64,000 nt of DNA, from NCBI GenBank assembly GCA_015657535.1, contig JADHZB010001022.1, positions 19,743 through 83,742 on the forward strand. Reading direction: 5' to 3'. How positions within the stretch are numbered: position 1 is the first letter of the stretch; each line of letters begins with the position of its first letter. Positions 1-11,700 of this stretch are shown in pieces. This DNA comes from Nephromyces sp. MM_2019. Lineage: Eukaryota; Apicomplexa; Aconoidasida; Nephromycida. The translations under genes were made by a program, and so were the position numbers. The notes beneath the pieces were generated by a model that saw only the letters and a list, made by a program, of their open reading frames with translations, was not told the origin of the DNA and did not search any database.

Positions 1-2400
1 GATTTAATACGAACACAAGTGTGAAAAGGGAAAAGTATGAAATCTTCATATTAGAAGATGTGATTTAGAAGGAAAAAAATAGTGTAAGAAGAGCTTCTTC
101 CTATAGCTTTTAATACTTCAAAACGTTATATACTCTATGCAATAGCTACAAATTACTTACGACAGTTTGCTGAGCAGAAAAATCGATAGGAAAATTTTCC
201 ATTAGATCAAGAGAGAACAACCACACCTGTGAGAAAATCCCAATCAAAACAAACTAACGTTACCCAAAAAATGTAAAAAACAGCAAAGAGCAAGAATGTC
301 AAATCAATCAACCTCTACATCGTATTAGACGAAGCGAGATACTCACGGAACAGCACCAAATCGTTAAAACTGTAGGGGATTCGCAACTACAACTTCAGAA
401 GAACTCTTCAGGAGGAAGTTAGGAAACAACCGTTTCACGCAGCATTACCTAACAGTGCAACCCTTAAACCTTTAAAACACGAGGAAGGTAAAGTAAGAGA
501 AAGGCATAGATTGTTCTGGATGAAGGGAAGTTGAGTAATGTTATTAACTCTTTCTTAAAGGTGTATGAAGGCAAAAGCCGAGACGAAATTAGTCCAAATT
601 TACTCGAATCTATGACTAAGCTGTTACACATAGAATGCAAATATAGAGCTGACGTGTCACACTATTCATTTTCAGAGCATGAAGGCTTGTAGGTGAAATC
701 AAGCAGAACTACCAAACGAGCCCAACACTATAGTAAGAGTATGGGCATCGATCTCATTTTCTTGGACCAAAATCGTCAGCCTAACACCCCTTTCAAACCA
801 TTTCTCAGCAAGAGTGTAGAGCTGAGCCTTCATTCTTCAAGATCTTCGTGCGAAAAAAAGGTATGATATAGCCTTTTATCAAAAAACCACATGATTTTCC
901 ATTTAAGAAGTCGGATATGGTGCTAAAAATCAAGGAGACTGTAAAAATAAGGCTACCTACTCACGCGTGCACGACTTGCAGCACATAAAATAAAATAGCA
1001 GAAGTACGGTGCTCGACTCAAAAAAAACTCTCATCTACTATACTGCCAGATTTGGATGAAATAGGCGATTTTTTCCTTGCCTTAGGCAATCTGAAGTACC
1101 TAATTATTTTTAGCTACAAAATTAAGCTTCTGGCCTGCTAAAAAACGCTAAACCGCGGCCATTTGAAATCAAAGAAAAATAAAAGCACGCTTATAAACTC
1201 AAACCATTACATTATCTGGTTCAGTTTCTAATACACGAAATAATATTAAGGAGATTTCCTATAATCAAATAGGACACTTTTTTTTATAAAAATATCACCA
1301 CTTTGAAGAAAAAATATCATATGGCGACTAGTCCATCATCTTGCAGCAGCTACTTCTATAAAAAAACCAAAAAACGTTCTAAGGTAGTCTTGAAAAGCAT
1401 ATTTATATCCTAAGCATGAACAGCAGATATCGTAAGCACAGCAGCGTGCTATCGGTCGAATGCAACAAAGGAACAGCAAGTAGCAAAGTCAATCATATTC
1501 AGTGAACGCCACAAAAGAAACCCACTCCTTGAAGTCCCAAATAATATGAAAAAAATATATTAAGAACCAGTGACAAAAAAATTCTTATCCTGTCAGAAAG
1601 AATATCAAACTAACAGCCGTAATAAAACTCGAATGGGACTTATGTAGTAGATGCCATGCACAGAAGCTGCAAAAAAATGCTGTACAACAAATCTCCAATG
1701 AGTTGAAAAGAATATTTTCGGCTGAGTAAGGTATCGGCGTAGCGAGAATCCCAAAAAAGTAATTACCTGTTTAATCACAGATCCAGATCAACCTCTACTT
1801 GATGAAAGCAACGCAGGAAAGGTCAGGCAAAGCCTTATATTTCAAGGCAAATTCACAGTGGCACCATGGTACGCAGTTCTATCTAAGAATTCCATAAAAT
1901 ACGCAATAGCGATTGCTCTGTGTATATATACTATACCCAAGAACTTAAGAACCAAACGCTACCTCACATAAAGCACAATTCATGAAATTTTGCACGGGAA
2001 CAAAGGCGGACTTACACGCTCAGTCATGAAAAACAGTGGAGAAAGGAGGGAAGTTCCTCACACATATACAGAATAACATAAATAGTATACTTTTATATAT
2101 GTAACAATAGACAAATGACTTTAAAACTGATACCAGACAGGTAGAGTGAATATATTCACACGAGCGCGCCGGCTGTACATACATCTACATTCATGCGTAG
2201 CAATGGACTCTATCCATTACTAGGCTCCGCTGCGTAGTCATCACTTCCTCAATGTTTACGATTATCAGAGTCTTAATTTCATAAAAAAGCATTCACTACA
2301 TATATAAATGTATATACCAGCTACTACAAGTCGCACATATTACCACACGCCCACGCTAACACAGCAACACACTGGGAAATGCTGAGGATGCCTTCGCCAT
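1..2400. other. Unassigned region, one or two candidate minus-strand exons
   Basis: No family was recognised. On the minus strand an open segment at about 227-162 is bounded by an acceptor-like CTCACAG and a canonical GTAAGT donor near 155-161. It reads VWLFSLDLMENFPIDF and onward without a stop. A second GTGAGT donor on the same strand lies near 348-353, and a GTAAGT donor near 2010 follows a short open stretch containing an ATG. These suggest the 3' part of a minus-strand multi-exon gene, but no product can be named. Confidence 0.25.
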
Positions 2401-4730
2401 ATATGTGTATGGATATCATGCGCAGCCCTACTGCGGAGACCTCAAACGTCGAGTGGCACCGCGGCTGGAAAAAAAGCGCAGTAAAACTTGGGTGTTACAC
2501 ACGATAGTAATGCGGTGCTCAAATGCACCGCAGGCTCAGGGAAAGGATATTTGTTATGGCTATTGGGGTGGTGTAGCTGCTTTGTTATGATTATTATCCG
2601 TTACCCAATTTTACTGGCTTGACCTTTATTTCGCGATCCCAGCAAGAACGACAGGCCGCGGAGGGTAAAGTCAATAATTCCAGGAACTCGTTACACACCG
2701 CCCCGTGCTTCGGGACAGGCTACAAGCAGTAAATATGATTACAAATACACGTGGGTCCGCCGTGTCTCGATGTGGTGCTGAACTTACAGGGCTGGCCATG
2801 CCGTGGAGCAGAAGAACGATCTTGAGAGTACTCAGTCATATTGGTACGTGAAAAAAGATGCATCACTTGATAAAATCGCATGATGAAGTGTATCGGCGCT
2901 GTTTTTTAGGAGCTAGTACTTGGTGGTATGGGCGAGACACCAAGTCTTTTTGTATTGTAGTTAAATATGAAACCTCGTTTGTTAGTTTTAGTTATGAGGA
3001 TTGTCGTTTTGATGACTATACCGGTCAGCAAAGCGCTACGCCTTAGTTGAGATTGCTCTGCAGTGCTATCTGCTGTTTCCTGCATATGGGGCGCTAGCAC
3101 TTGGGGTAAACGCAGTAAAGTGCATCTTGCTTTACAAGCGTGAGCGCACTCTTTCGTGTGTTTCAGAGGGTTCACTTGCTTATTACTGCTTGCTGAAAGG
3201 ATCAATGTCTCGGCGACTAGAATAGAGACAAGCAGGTTTCATCCATAATGTGAAAGTCTTATATGTTAGAAGTGAAAATACCGTTGCTCAACATGTTTCC
3301 ATTGCAATGATGATATTCGTTTTGGATGGTTTTGGAATAATAAGGAGACTATTATGTGCGTGCTGCAGATTTATTGATGGCTAATACATTTTTCAAGCAA
3401 GTTGTGTAGAATCGAGGGAAAAATGCAATATTTGGGAGTTTAGGCATTTGCAATCAGTGACTCATGCCAAATTCAATAATCATTGAAATTACATACCACA
3501 TAAAAGCAAGCATGCAAGCATAGATAGTGGCATAAACATCGAAGAAAATATAAGTATGTTTTTTTGTGATTCTAGGCTCGATGCGAGCTGCCTTCCTGTG
3601 GATGCTGGCCATCGCTGAAAATCTAAGATCGATTATGTAAAGTCTACCATTGTATATTGAGTTTGTTGGAGAGAAAACTTATTTTTTCGGCGTTGCATGA
3701 TACATTTGTTTGTAGCTTTATAACTTATGTTTTTTATGTAATAACTTGAAACCATGATCCAGGTAAGAGTAATAGCGAAATTTAATTTCGCGGTTAATGG
3801 CTTTTGTTGCGCGTTCAGTGTTCTGCATTTTATGTTACAAGTACTCATGCACGCAAGTAATACACTGGAACACAAATTATAAGCAACTCAAATATAGAAC
3901 TGGAATGTAGTATGAACATTGCATTGCTTTAAATATTATTCCTTTTAATATAGGCTTAAGTAAAGATGATTTTGAGTATTTTCATGTGATTGATGCGCTT
4001 CAATTTTGTTCGTTTCCCACAAGAAAGCGCTATGTAACAGGCAAAAAAATATTCATACGAAAATGCACGCTGATTACAAGAAATTTTTAAGCTGATGTAT
4101 ACAGCAGGTAATGCACTAATGACTAGGGTCAGAAGTCAAGCATCTGTACGAAAATGAAGATACCAGCGCTGCTGGCATGCAACGATGGTGGTATATGCTA
4201 TATAGCCAGTCTAAAGGTATAGTAATGGTAGCAGATGCAATAAATATTTACTGGAAAATGCCTTATTCCTTGGCAACCACGCCAATATAAGCTAATAGAG
4301 GAGATTGGCACATCGATAAATTATGTTCACCCTTTCAATCTATAGAGGTTCTTAGGCTGATTTTGTCGTTTGAAAGGGAGTTGCAAAAGAATCTGATGTA
4401 TTGTAGCAAACTTCATCGCTGGTAAAATCCTTCATAAACGGCATATCAACCCATAGCAATCATTGAAAATCTTGCTGGGAAACAGTGGCACGCACAATAA
4501 AGAATAAACTTAGTGGAATTACCTCCAAATAGCACCTTAGTTGTTAATTTTATAAAATTGTTTTTAGAAACAAAGACAGCTTTACACTTTAATGTTAAAA
4601 TAACAGATTTTTTATTTAGTTTTTACCTCTAATGAGGTATAAAAATGATCATAATATAGCATTTCCTATTAAAATTTATCAAATACAAAAAGTATGGAGA
4701 GCAAATACATTTCCGGATGCCCATTCTCCA

Positions 4731-4850
4731 GCTGGTACGGATAGCATGAGCTTAGAGGAACTACAGCAAAATAGCAACTTAGAGCTGCTAGCTGGCACGG
4801 ATAGCATAAAATTAGAGGAACTACCTCGAAATGGTACCTTAGCTTTTCTT
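4731..4850 (+). repeat. 60-bp imperfect tandem duplication
   Basis: Two adjacent 60-bp copies start at 4731 and 4791. In the plus-strand open frame at 4632-4943 each copy encodes a block of the form GTDSxxLEELxxNxxL. A third, weaker match to the LEELPxNxTL part lies near 4512-4545. The 60-bp period keeps the frame. It may be a repeat-containing exon or just a duplication that happens to stay open. Confidence 0.7.
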
Positions 4851-7032
4851 AGACTGCTCGCTCTTGAGGTGGCACCCAGTGAAAAAACAAGAAGGAACCA
4901 AAGCATTATTGGATACATATTTACTCTTTTTGGTAAAGGATGATATTGAGCAGAAAAGAGCTTAAATAGCATCGTCCTTTCAAGTGTTATCAGGAAATAT
5001 CTTAGTACAAATCGAGATTTTCGCCAAGATGCCGTGCTTTATTAAAGCTTTTACATGAATGAAGGTCCGCTGAAAATCAATTGTGAGAACAGCTCCCCCT
5101 GCTCTCAGCTTAGGTCACAGAGTTTTTTCAAAAAATCAAAGTTAGAGATTCTTAAATTAGTTATAAAAGCAGAGTTAAACTCACATAGAAATGATGCAAA
5201 AAAAGTAAAGCTTGCTGATAGCTTTAAGTTCTTGTCTTATTTTTATTTGTGGAAGATCTTGAAAAGCAAAAAATGCTTCGCAAAAGGATGCTTCAAAATG
5301 AAGTATACTAAACTGAAAACACCAATAGAGCACATAGCAAAACTGAAATTAAAGCAGCTATATTTTTGTGATACTTCAACTTTATTATTTTAATGGCCGG
5401 CTTTATATGCTTCAATGTGATAAATAAAGACTAGCAAGCATCAGTGACTTTCCTGCTGTATGTCATATTCTCCTAATTAATTTTACAGGCCCCTGACTCA
5501 TTTCAGAAAACTTGCAAACCGGTTTTACCGAATATCCAGTAGCTTGTCGTTAACATTTTTGCTCTATTAGCAGCATTATGTTGGTAGCTTCTTCTTTTGC
5601 AGAGGATAGTGGCAAGTACATTGGGTTCCATCCTACGGTCCAACAAATTCAGCGCATACATAGCAGCATTAGTACTTTTCATTTTTAAAATTATTTAGTT
5701 CTCCAAGAGTATTCATCACCACCGCTTCATCGAAAAATCCAAAAGGCAAAATAATAATTATAGAATAAATGATGGATTTAACCAGCAGGTGTTCAGCACC
5801 TATATCAGAGAAGTTATTAATTCGGTCTCCGGATATAAATGCGAATTTCAACAGTGAAAAAAAGATTGTACAAAACTATTAAAAGCGTAAAACCAGTGAA
5901 CATTGAAAAACAGTTTGAGCTCGAGCATAAATTCTACTCTGCCAGCGACACATCCCATGTCGTCAGTATTCTACTAGATAAAAAAAAGGGTACACATTTT
6001 ACTGGAAGGTATTAAAGGGAGAGGTAATACTTTACCGCATATTCACTGCTATAATATTTTGGAATTGAGCAACAATTTTGTAGTCAATTTTAAGCCTAAT
6101 TTTATTTTTCGTTTCACTTCCTTTTTTTGGGATATAGATGAATAACCAAGGAAAAATTATTTTTATTTGATTATTATAGTTTTCGTACTTGCAGTACCGC
6201 AGTCCTCACAAAAGTGATGATAACTTTACTTCTGGGTGACTATAGTCCAAAAAGAGGGGATGCTTTATATAGAGGTACTTTTTCTAGTGCAAAGAGTTAC
6301 AGGATTGTTCAATGTACTTTTCAAAGCCTTAATAGTACAGATTTATTTACTTTTCCAAAGACGTGAAGTTTCTTTATTATGCAAAACCTAATTTAGGAAT
6401 ATTGTATATTAATCACTCTTTTATCCCTTGCCACACATTTTTGTGGCTACTAAAAATATTAATAGGATAAGCTTTAAAAGCCTCTTTGCTTTTTCAAAGA
6501 GCTTGAAGTTTCTTTATTATTCACAATATAATTAACACCCATTGTATTACAGTGATTCTTTGCTAATTTACTAAAATTATAATCTTTGGATAAAACACCG
6601 TATATCACTAACCTTGATATACCATTTCTTTGAAACATATAATTCATTCGTAGTATCAGGGGCTTACAAGAAAACTCTATATACTAGTGTACTTACAGCC
6701 AAATATATCCAGCATTCCTTGTAGTATCATGTTTCATAATTATACCTTTGTTCATCATTTTCATTACAAACTTCTAAAACTTCTTGGTAATGTATTTACT
6801 GCGGAGCTACGCAAACAAAGAGCAGGAGCCTCATTTCCACCCTTTTATCGCGCAAACTGTAAATCAGACTTTTCATATACACTCCCTTCTCCAACCTAGG
6901 CGATGCACAGCTACAAAGACGCGCGCGCAGCAAACACAATACAGTCTCATCGCACAATAGAAAGCTTTGCATACCATCGGTACTTGCCATGGGTCTGATA
7001 TGTGCTATGTAGGAGTTGAGCCTGGTGTGTGA

Positions 7033-7214
7033 GTGTGTGTGTGTGTGAGCGAGTGTATGACTGTGTGTGTGTGTGAGCGAGTGTATGACTGTGTGTGTGT
7101 GTGAGCGAGTGTATGACTGTGTGTGTGTGTGAGCGAGTGTATGACTGTGTGTGTGTGTGAGCGAGTGTATGACTGTGTGTGTGTGTGAGCGAGTGTATGA
7201 CTGTGTGTGTGAGC
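7033..7214 (+). repeat. 28-bp TG-rich minisatellite, about six copies
   Basis: The unit is an alternating TG run followed by AGCGAGTGTATGAC. The marker base C recurs at 7061, 7089, 7117, 7145, 7173 and 7201, an exact 28-bp period, with a truncated last copy. Because 28 is not a multiple of three, the minus strand stays open in three frames (HTHT-type peptides). Those frames are repeat artefacts and not genes. Confidence 0.95.
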
Positions 7215-7606
7215 CTGTGCTTGAACAAGGTGTGTGAGCCAGATGTTTATCAGCCACATGTGTGTGAGCCATATCTGTGTGCCTGTGGGATATACATTTT
7301 CATAGCTGCTTTGGGGGGCTTCAGCATGTCAATTCAATCCAAGGCCCCATAATGTGCCGTTTTCATCATTAAGGCCAATTTTGAAAGTTCTCGCTGTATC
7401 TGGGTTTCCGCCATATCTGCCTGCACATATGTGACTACTCTAAACTGCTTTCGATGAATGCAGCTAAACTGCAACGGAAATCTCGTCTTCTCTCAAAAGA
7501 ACAATACTCTTCTTTGGTGTTGAAGTCTGGTAAAGAAACTGCAGTATCTTGAGGCTCAAAATTGGCTTTTTTTGCTGTAATTTTGCTCTTTTAGAGGAAA
7601 GTGCAG

Positions 7607-7810
7607 TATATTGGCACTTCGTCTCATAATTTCCCCTCTTTTGCTTCAATCTATCTCTCTAAGTAAACTATAGTGTATTGCCACTTTTTGTCATAATTTC
7701 CCCTCTTTTGCTTCATCATATCTCTGTCTCTAAGTAACCTGCCGTATATCACCACTTCGTCTCATAATTTCCACTCTTGTGCTTCAATATCTCTCTCTTT
7801 CTAGAGCCCC
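7607..7810 (+). repeat. Three imperfect copies of a pyrimidine-rich unit of about 70 bp
   Basis: The shared block CATAATTTCCCCTCTTTTGC recurs, with small changes, at 7625, 7692 and 7763 (spacings 67 and 71). Flanking bases (CACTTCGTCT before, TATCTCTCT after) are also shared. The array is non-coding. Confidence 0.8.
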
Positions 7811-8419
7811 TTTTGTCACAAAATAATCGTGTGATTTGCCCCAATTTTGCTATTGAAATATATCAGCTTTGCAGTAACATTTTGTAGGCTGTTTATGTGG
7901 TTCCTTCAGTATATCGGCTGGTTTTTTATCTAATCTCCTAGCCAGTATACAGGTTTCAGTGTTTACATCTTGTTTGTGTTGCATGCGCCAATATATTGCT
8001 CATAGATAAATTATATGTTATTAAATCATTTTTTACGTAATTCGTGATAATATCAGCATTTCCTATTGAAATTTTTGTTTTTAGGAATAAATTATTTGTT
8101 TTGCATCATTTTCGTTGATTTTTGACGTTTTATAATAAGAGATTAAACCTATTTCATAACTTTTTTTTAGAAAAGGTTATCTAATTCGAATGCAAATTGA
8201 AGGCAGCGAGAGTAAAGTGTTTAAAGTTTCTGATAAAAGCTTGATTGGGAGTTTCTCACGATTCTGTGTTTGTTTTTTTAAGATCTTTGTATATATATTT
8301 CGTTATGAGATGACCTTTTTTTCTGATATTTTCTTGTGTTTTTCTTGAGAAGAGTTGTGCCCTCTACGGCATGTAGGTGCCTCTCCTGGCAGGGATTGGT
8401 CTTTCACTCACACTACCTT

Positions 8420-8674
8420 TTATCCGCGTTTTAAACATTCTTGAGCTATCTTTAATTTTGTTTTTTTGAAAGGATTTAATAGGTTTGTAGGTTGATAAGC
8501 TGTTATTAATTTTGAGCTTTTTTGAGAGAATTGAATAGCTGTTTTCATCTCTTCAACCCTCTTCATGACTGAGCTTTCTACAACAACTGAATAGTTTTTT
8601 TTTATCTCAACTTTTTTCAGACCATTTTTGCCTGAAGAAAGCTCTTTTTCTGGCTGCTTTAATTTGGAACTCAT
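8420..8674 (-). CDS. Small lysine-rich protein or first exon, divergent from RPN8
   Basis: An 84-residue frame starts at a true ATG (8674-8672) and ends at TAA (8422-8420). It is very basic (starts MSSKLKQPEKELSSGKNG), has no transmembrane segment, and its middle looks helical and charged. Its start lies 114 bp from the RPN8 start on the opposite strand, so the two would share a bidirectional promoter. That position, together with an unusually long ATG-initiated frame for this AT-rich sequence, is the reason for listing it. No family was recognised. It could also be the first exon of a longer spliced gene, using the GTTGAAG or a later donor, or a chance frame. Confidence 0.4.
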   Translation of the reverse strand: MSSKLKQPEKELSSGKNGLKKVEIKKNYSVVVESSVMKRVEEMKTAIQFSQKSSKLITAYQPTNLLNPFKKTKLKIAQECLKRG

Positions 8675-8788
8675 AGTTATTCCTCAGCGAAGATATATCC
8701 GGATGTACTAAATATTCGCAGCAGCGTTTGAAAGCTAGTGGGTGTGCACTTCGGTCTCCGTTTTACTTTATACCTCGAAGGAGGAAAA
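8675..8788. promoter_or_regulatory. Putative bidirectional promoter of RPN8 and the small ORF
   Basis: This 114-bp gap separates the ATG of the minus-strand small ORF from the ATG of RPN8. A purine-rich GAAGGAGGAAAA precedes the RPN8 start. Promoter function is inferred from position only. Confidence 0.35.
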
Positions 8789-11700
8789 ATGGAAAAACTT
8801 CCTACAATCACAGATGTGGTGGCTCACCCTACTGTGCTACTCTCCGTCGTTGACCATTATAACCGGGAGGCTCGTGTAACTTCTCGTCGTGTGGTTGGCA
8901 CGCTCTTGGGGGAAATGCAGCGAAACACTCTACATGTGACAAACAGCTTTGCCGTTCCATTTGAAGAGGATGCTAGTGACCCCACAGTTTGGTACTTTGA
9001 TCATAACTACCATGAGAAGATGTTCAAGATGTTTAAAAAGGTGTGCTAAATAGCTATGCTACACACATTATATTTAAAATTATACAATCCAAACATAAAT
9101 CAAAAAATATCACAAATTTTTATGGGCATACGCACATATGTGCAGGTGCATGTACACGCGCATATACATATACCCTCACACACGCGTATACGTGTGCATA
9201 CACAAATGCATCCACAATTATGCACAGAGAGATATACACACATTCCAAAATACACGAACACGCATACACACGGGCACACACACTCACTTAGACACACACA
9301 CACATTCACTCAATTCTTTAGCTCATAGCTTCTCATCTTCTTTTAAAGTATATTTTTCTTTGTTGCTGCGGATGGCTTGTTCTTTCATTTTCATGGCTAT
9401 ATTGATAGAAGTAGTAGCTTATGGCATCTTTTGAAGGAAAAACTAGAGGATGCGATAATTTGTGTGTTGGATGCTGCGCTGCTGGAGGTTACGATTATAA
9501 GCATTGTATTGTAGACCCTGAAAATCTCATTATTATTAGCTTTTTTCCTCTGGGGTTCTTCTTTATTACTCTGTTAAGTCGGTAAAGGTTTCCTTTTGAT
9601 TTTGAAGCCTTTTTTTTATGGCTTAGTGCGCTAGCCTCAATTGGTATGTGTGTGTGTGTTAGCTTTTATTCTTGTTTTTCCTGTATTGGTGTTTGTACTA
9701 CTTTTTATCCCTTTTTTTCGTGTATGTAACTCTAGAACATGTATCAATCTATATCAGGGTACCCCATCTACATGTTACTATTCATTCATCGCATAAATTA
9801 TATCCCAAAGGACACCAAAACTCGCAGGAACAGCAGCACATACCAAAATATGCGGCTTAACAGAACATCAGCCCCATTATTCGGTACTTTTCACTACCAA
9901 ATCGCGTCCTTTTTCCCGGTTTTTTCTTAGGTAAACGCCAGGGAACAGGTTGTCGGTTGGTATAGCACCGGGCCGAAGATAAAGCCTGCGGACTTGGAAA
10001 TTCATGAGATATACCGTCGATACTGCCTTCAGCCGGTATACCTAATTGTAAATCCCTCACCAAAGGTGCGCCCTTTATTAGAATTTTTTTCAAAAGCCTC
10101 CCGTGGGTACTAAACATCAACATGCACTTAATTCTTATAAAAAGCATGATAAAGTGGAATTCTGATTAAATCCTATGAATTTTCCTCATGACTTTCACGA
10201 ATTTTCGTCAAAATTTTGGAGTTTTTGCTGAAACATTAGCTTTTTAAGCCAATTATTTCGTTGCTGTTTGCATTTGTTTCAAAGTATAAAAAAGCTCTCT
10301 CAATACATACAAAAATAGCGAGCATAGAGAGCGTCTTTTTCTATGAATTTGTGTGTTTCAAAAGTCAACATAATAGTAAATTATTTCCTCAGAAAATTGC
10401 TAGTACTCAAAATATTCTCAATACATACAAAAAGTAGCAAAACAGCAAGCATTTTTTTCTATGAATTTGTGTGTTGCACCAGCCTGCAGAATAGCAAATT
10501 TTTTTCCCAATAAATTGCTTCCTCTGCATGTTACTGATACTAAAAAAACTCTCTCAATGTATACAGAAATAGCGAGCATACAGAGCAGAATTCTTAAGAA
10601 AATTGGATTGCATGAGTAGTATTTTCTAAAAATTAAATTTTAGCTGCTTTGAAGACATTTTTCGCTTCTTTTATTACTTTTTAATGTAAAATCGTAGAAA
10701 AAATGGATTTCTACGATGTTACTTTGCAGATTCCACGCAGATTATGAAGAATTAAGTCGAAATAATTTTTTCACTGTAGTAGTGCTGCAGCAAAGAGGCA
10801 AAGTTTTAATAGTTTTTATTGCAAGAATACCGAGTCTATAGAGTATGCTTGTTCAATAGGTGCACGCTCATCATTGTGTGCGCTGGAGGGGCTCTGAACT
10901 ATGCGCATCTAGAAGCTGTTATGTATGATTGGTAATGCTTTGTAAATATGCAATAAATATTTTTATTTTTAAGAGAAATTTTGCATTGCTTGAGCTTCTG
11001 GTTGAGCTTATTGTTGAGCTTATTTTTGAGCTTATTCTGGTGCTCTTTGCACTTCTTTTTGGGCTTCTTATTGCACTTTTTCTGGAGCTTCTTTTTGACT
11101 TCTTCATGGACTGCTTGAGATTCTTTTTGGGCTTCTTCTTGCACTTCTTGAGGTTCTTGGACTTCTTTTTGAGCTTTTTTTTCAGCCTCTGCTTGAACTT
11201 CTTCTCTCTAGTTTTTTTGAACTAGATGAGCCTCTTTTCTTAGTAAATATCTCGCCGATATTTGCTTATCTATTTAGGACTTGGTTGTCCCAGCCGACGC
11301 CTATCTTTCTTTCGAAGTACCTTCAAGCGATGACTTGTTTCGCAGGACCTTCTTAAGTATCCCAGCTACTATAGGTTAGTGCTCCTACTAGGAAGGTGGT
11401 GATTCTTTGCTTATCGCCGTTTTTAGCGCTCAATCGTTGGATATATGCCTTGAGAATCCCGAAAAAGTGATTCTAGCTTAAATTAGATTCTCTGGATGAG
11501 GAGGGGTAGCAATCTTTTGAGGTTGAAGCATATTTAAGCCACTCAGCAGCGCTTCTATATTCTGTATATACAGTGGCTTTCTAGGATGATTTTAAATTAT
11601 AATGTGTTAAAACCTTCAGATATATTTACAAGTTCTTAAACTGTTTTTTTCTTAATCTTGGTATTTTTATTTTACTCGCATACAAAGGGATTATGATGCC

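Larger units (their letters stand above)
2401..8419. other. Gene-poor region with short open frames and tandem repeats
   Basis: No exon of a known family was found. A short plus-strand open segment at about 2795-2843 lies between an acceptor TTACAG and a donor GTACGTG, but its phase does not fit the next open segment. The minus strand at about 5851-5669 holds an open frame with a very hydrophobic middle (SIIYSIIIILPFGFF). It resembles nothing I can name and could be a decayed fragment. The rest is AT-rich sequence plus the tandem repeats listed separately. Confidence 0.3.

Noticed and set aside
6796..7272. Long His/Thr-rich frames on the minus strand
   Set aside because: They exist in three frames because a 28-bp TG repeat has no stop in any of them; no protein character beyond the repeat.
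10899..11225. Leu/Phe-rich plus frame and Lys/Gln-rich minus frames
   Set aside because: They are products of the 12-bp repeat inside RPN8 intron 2, between two firmly placed exons.
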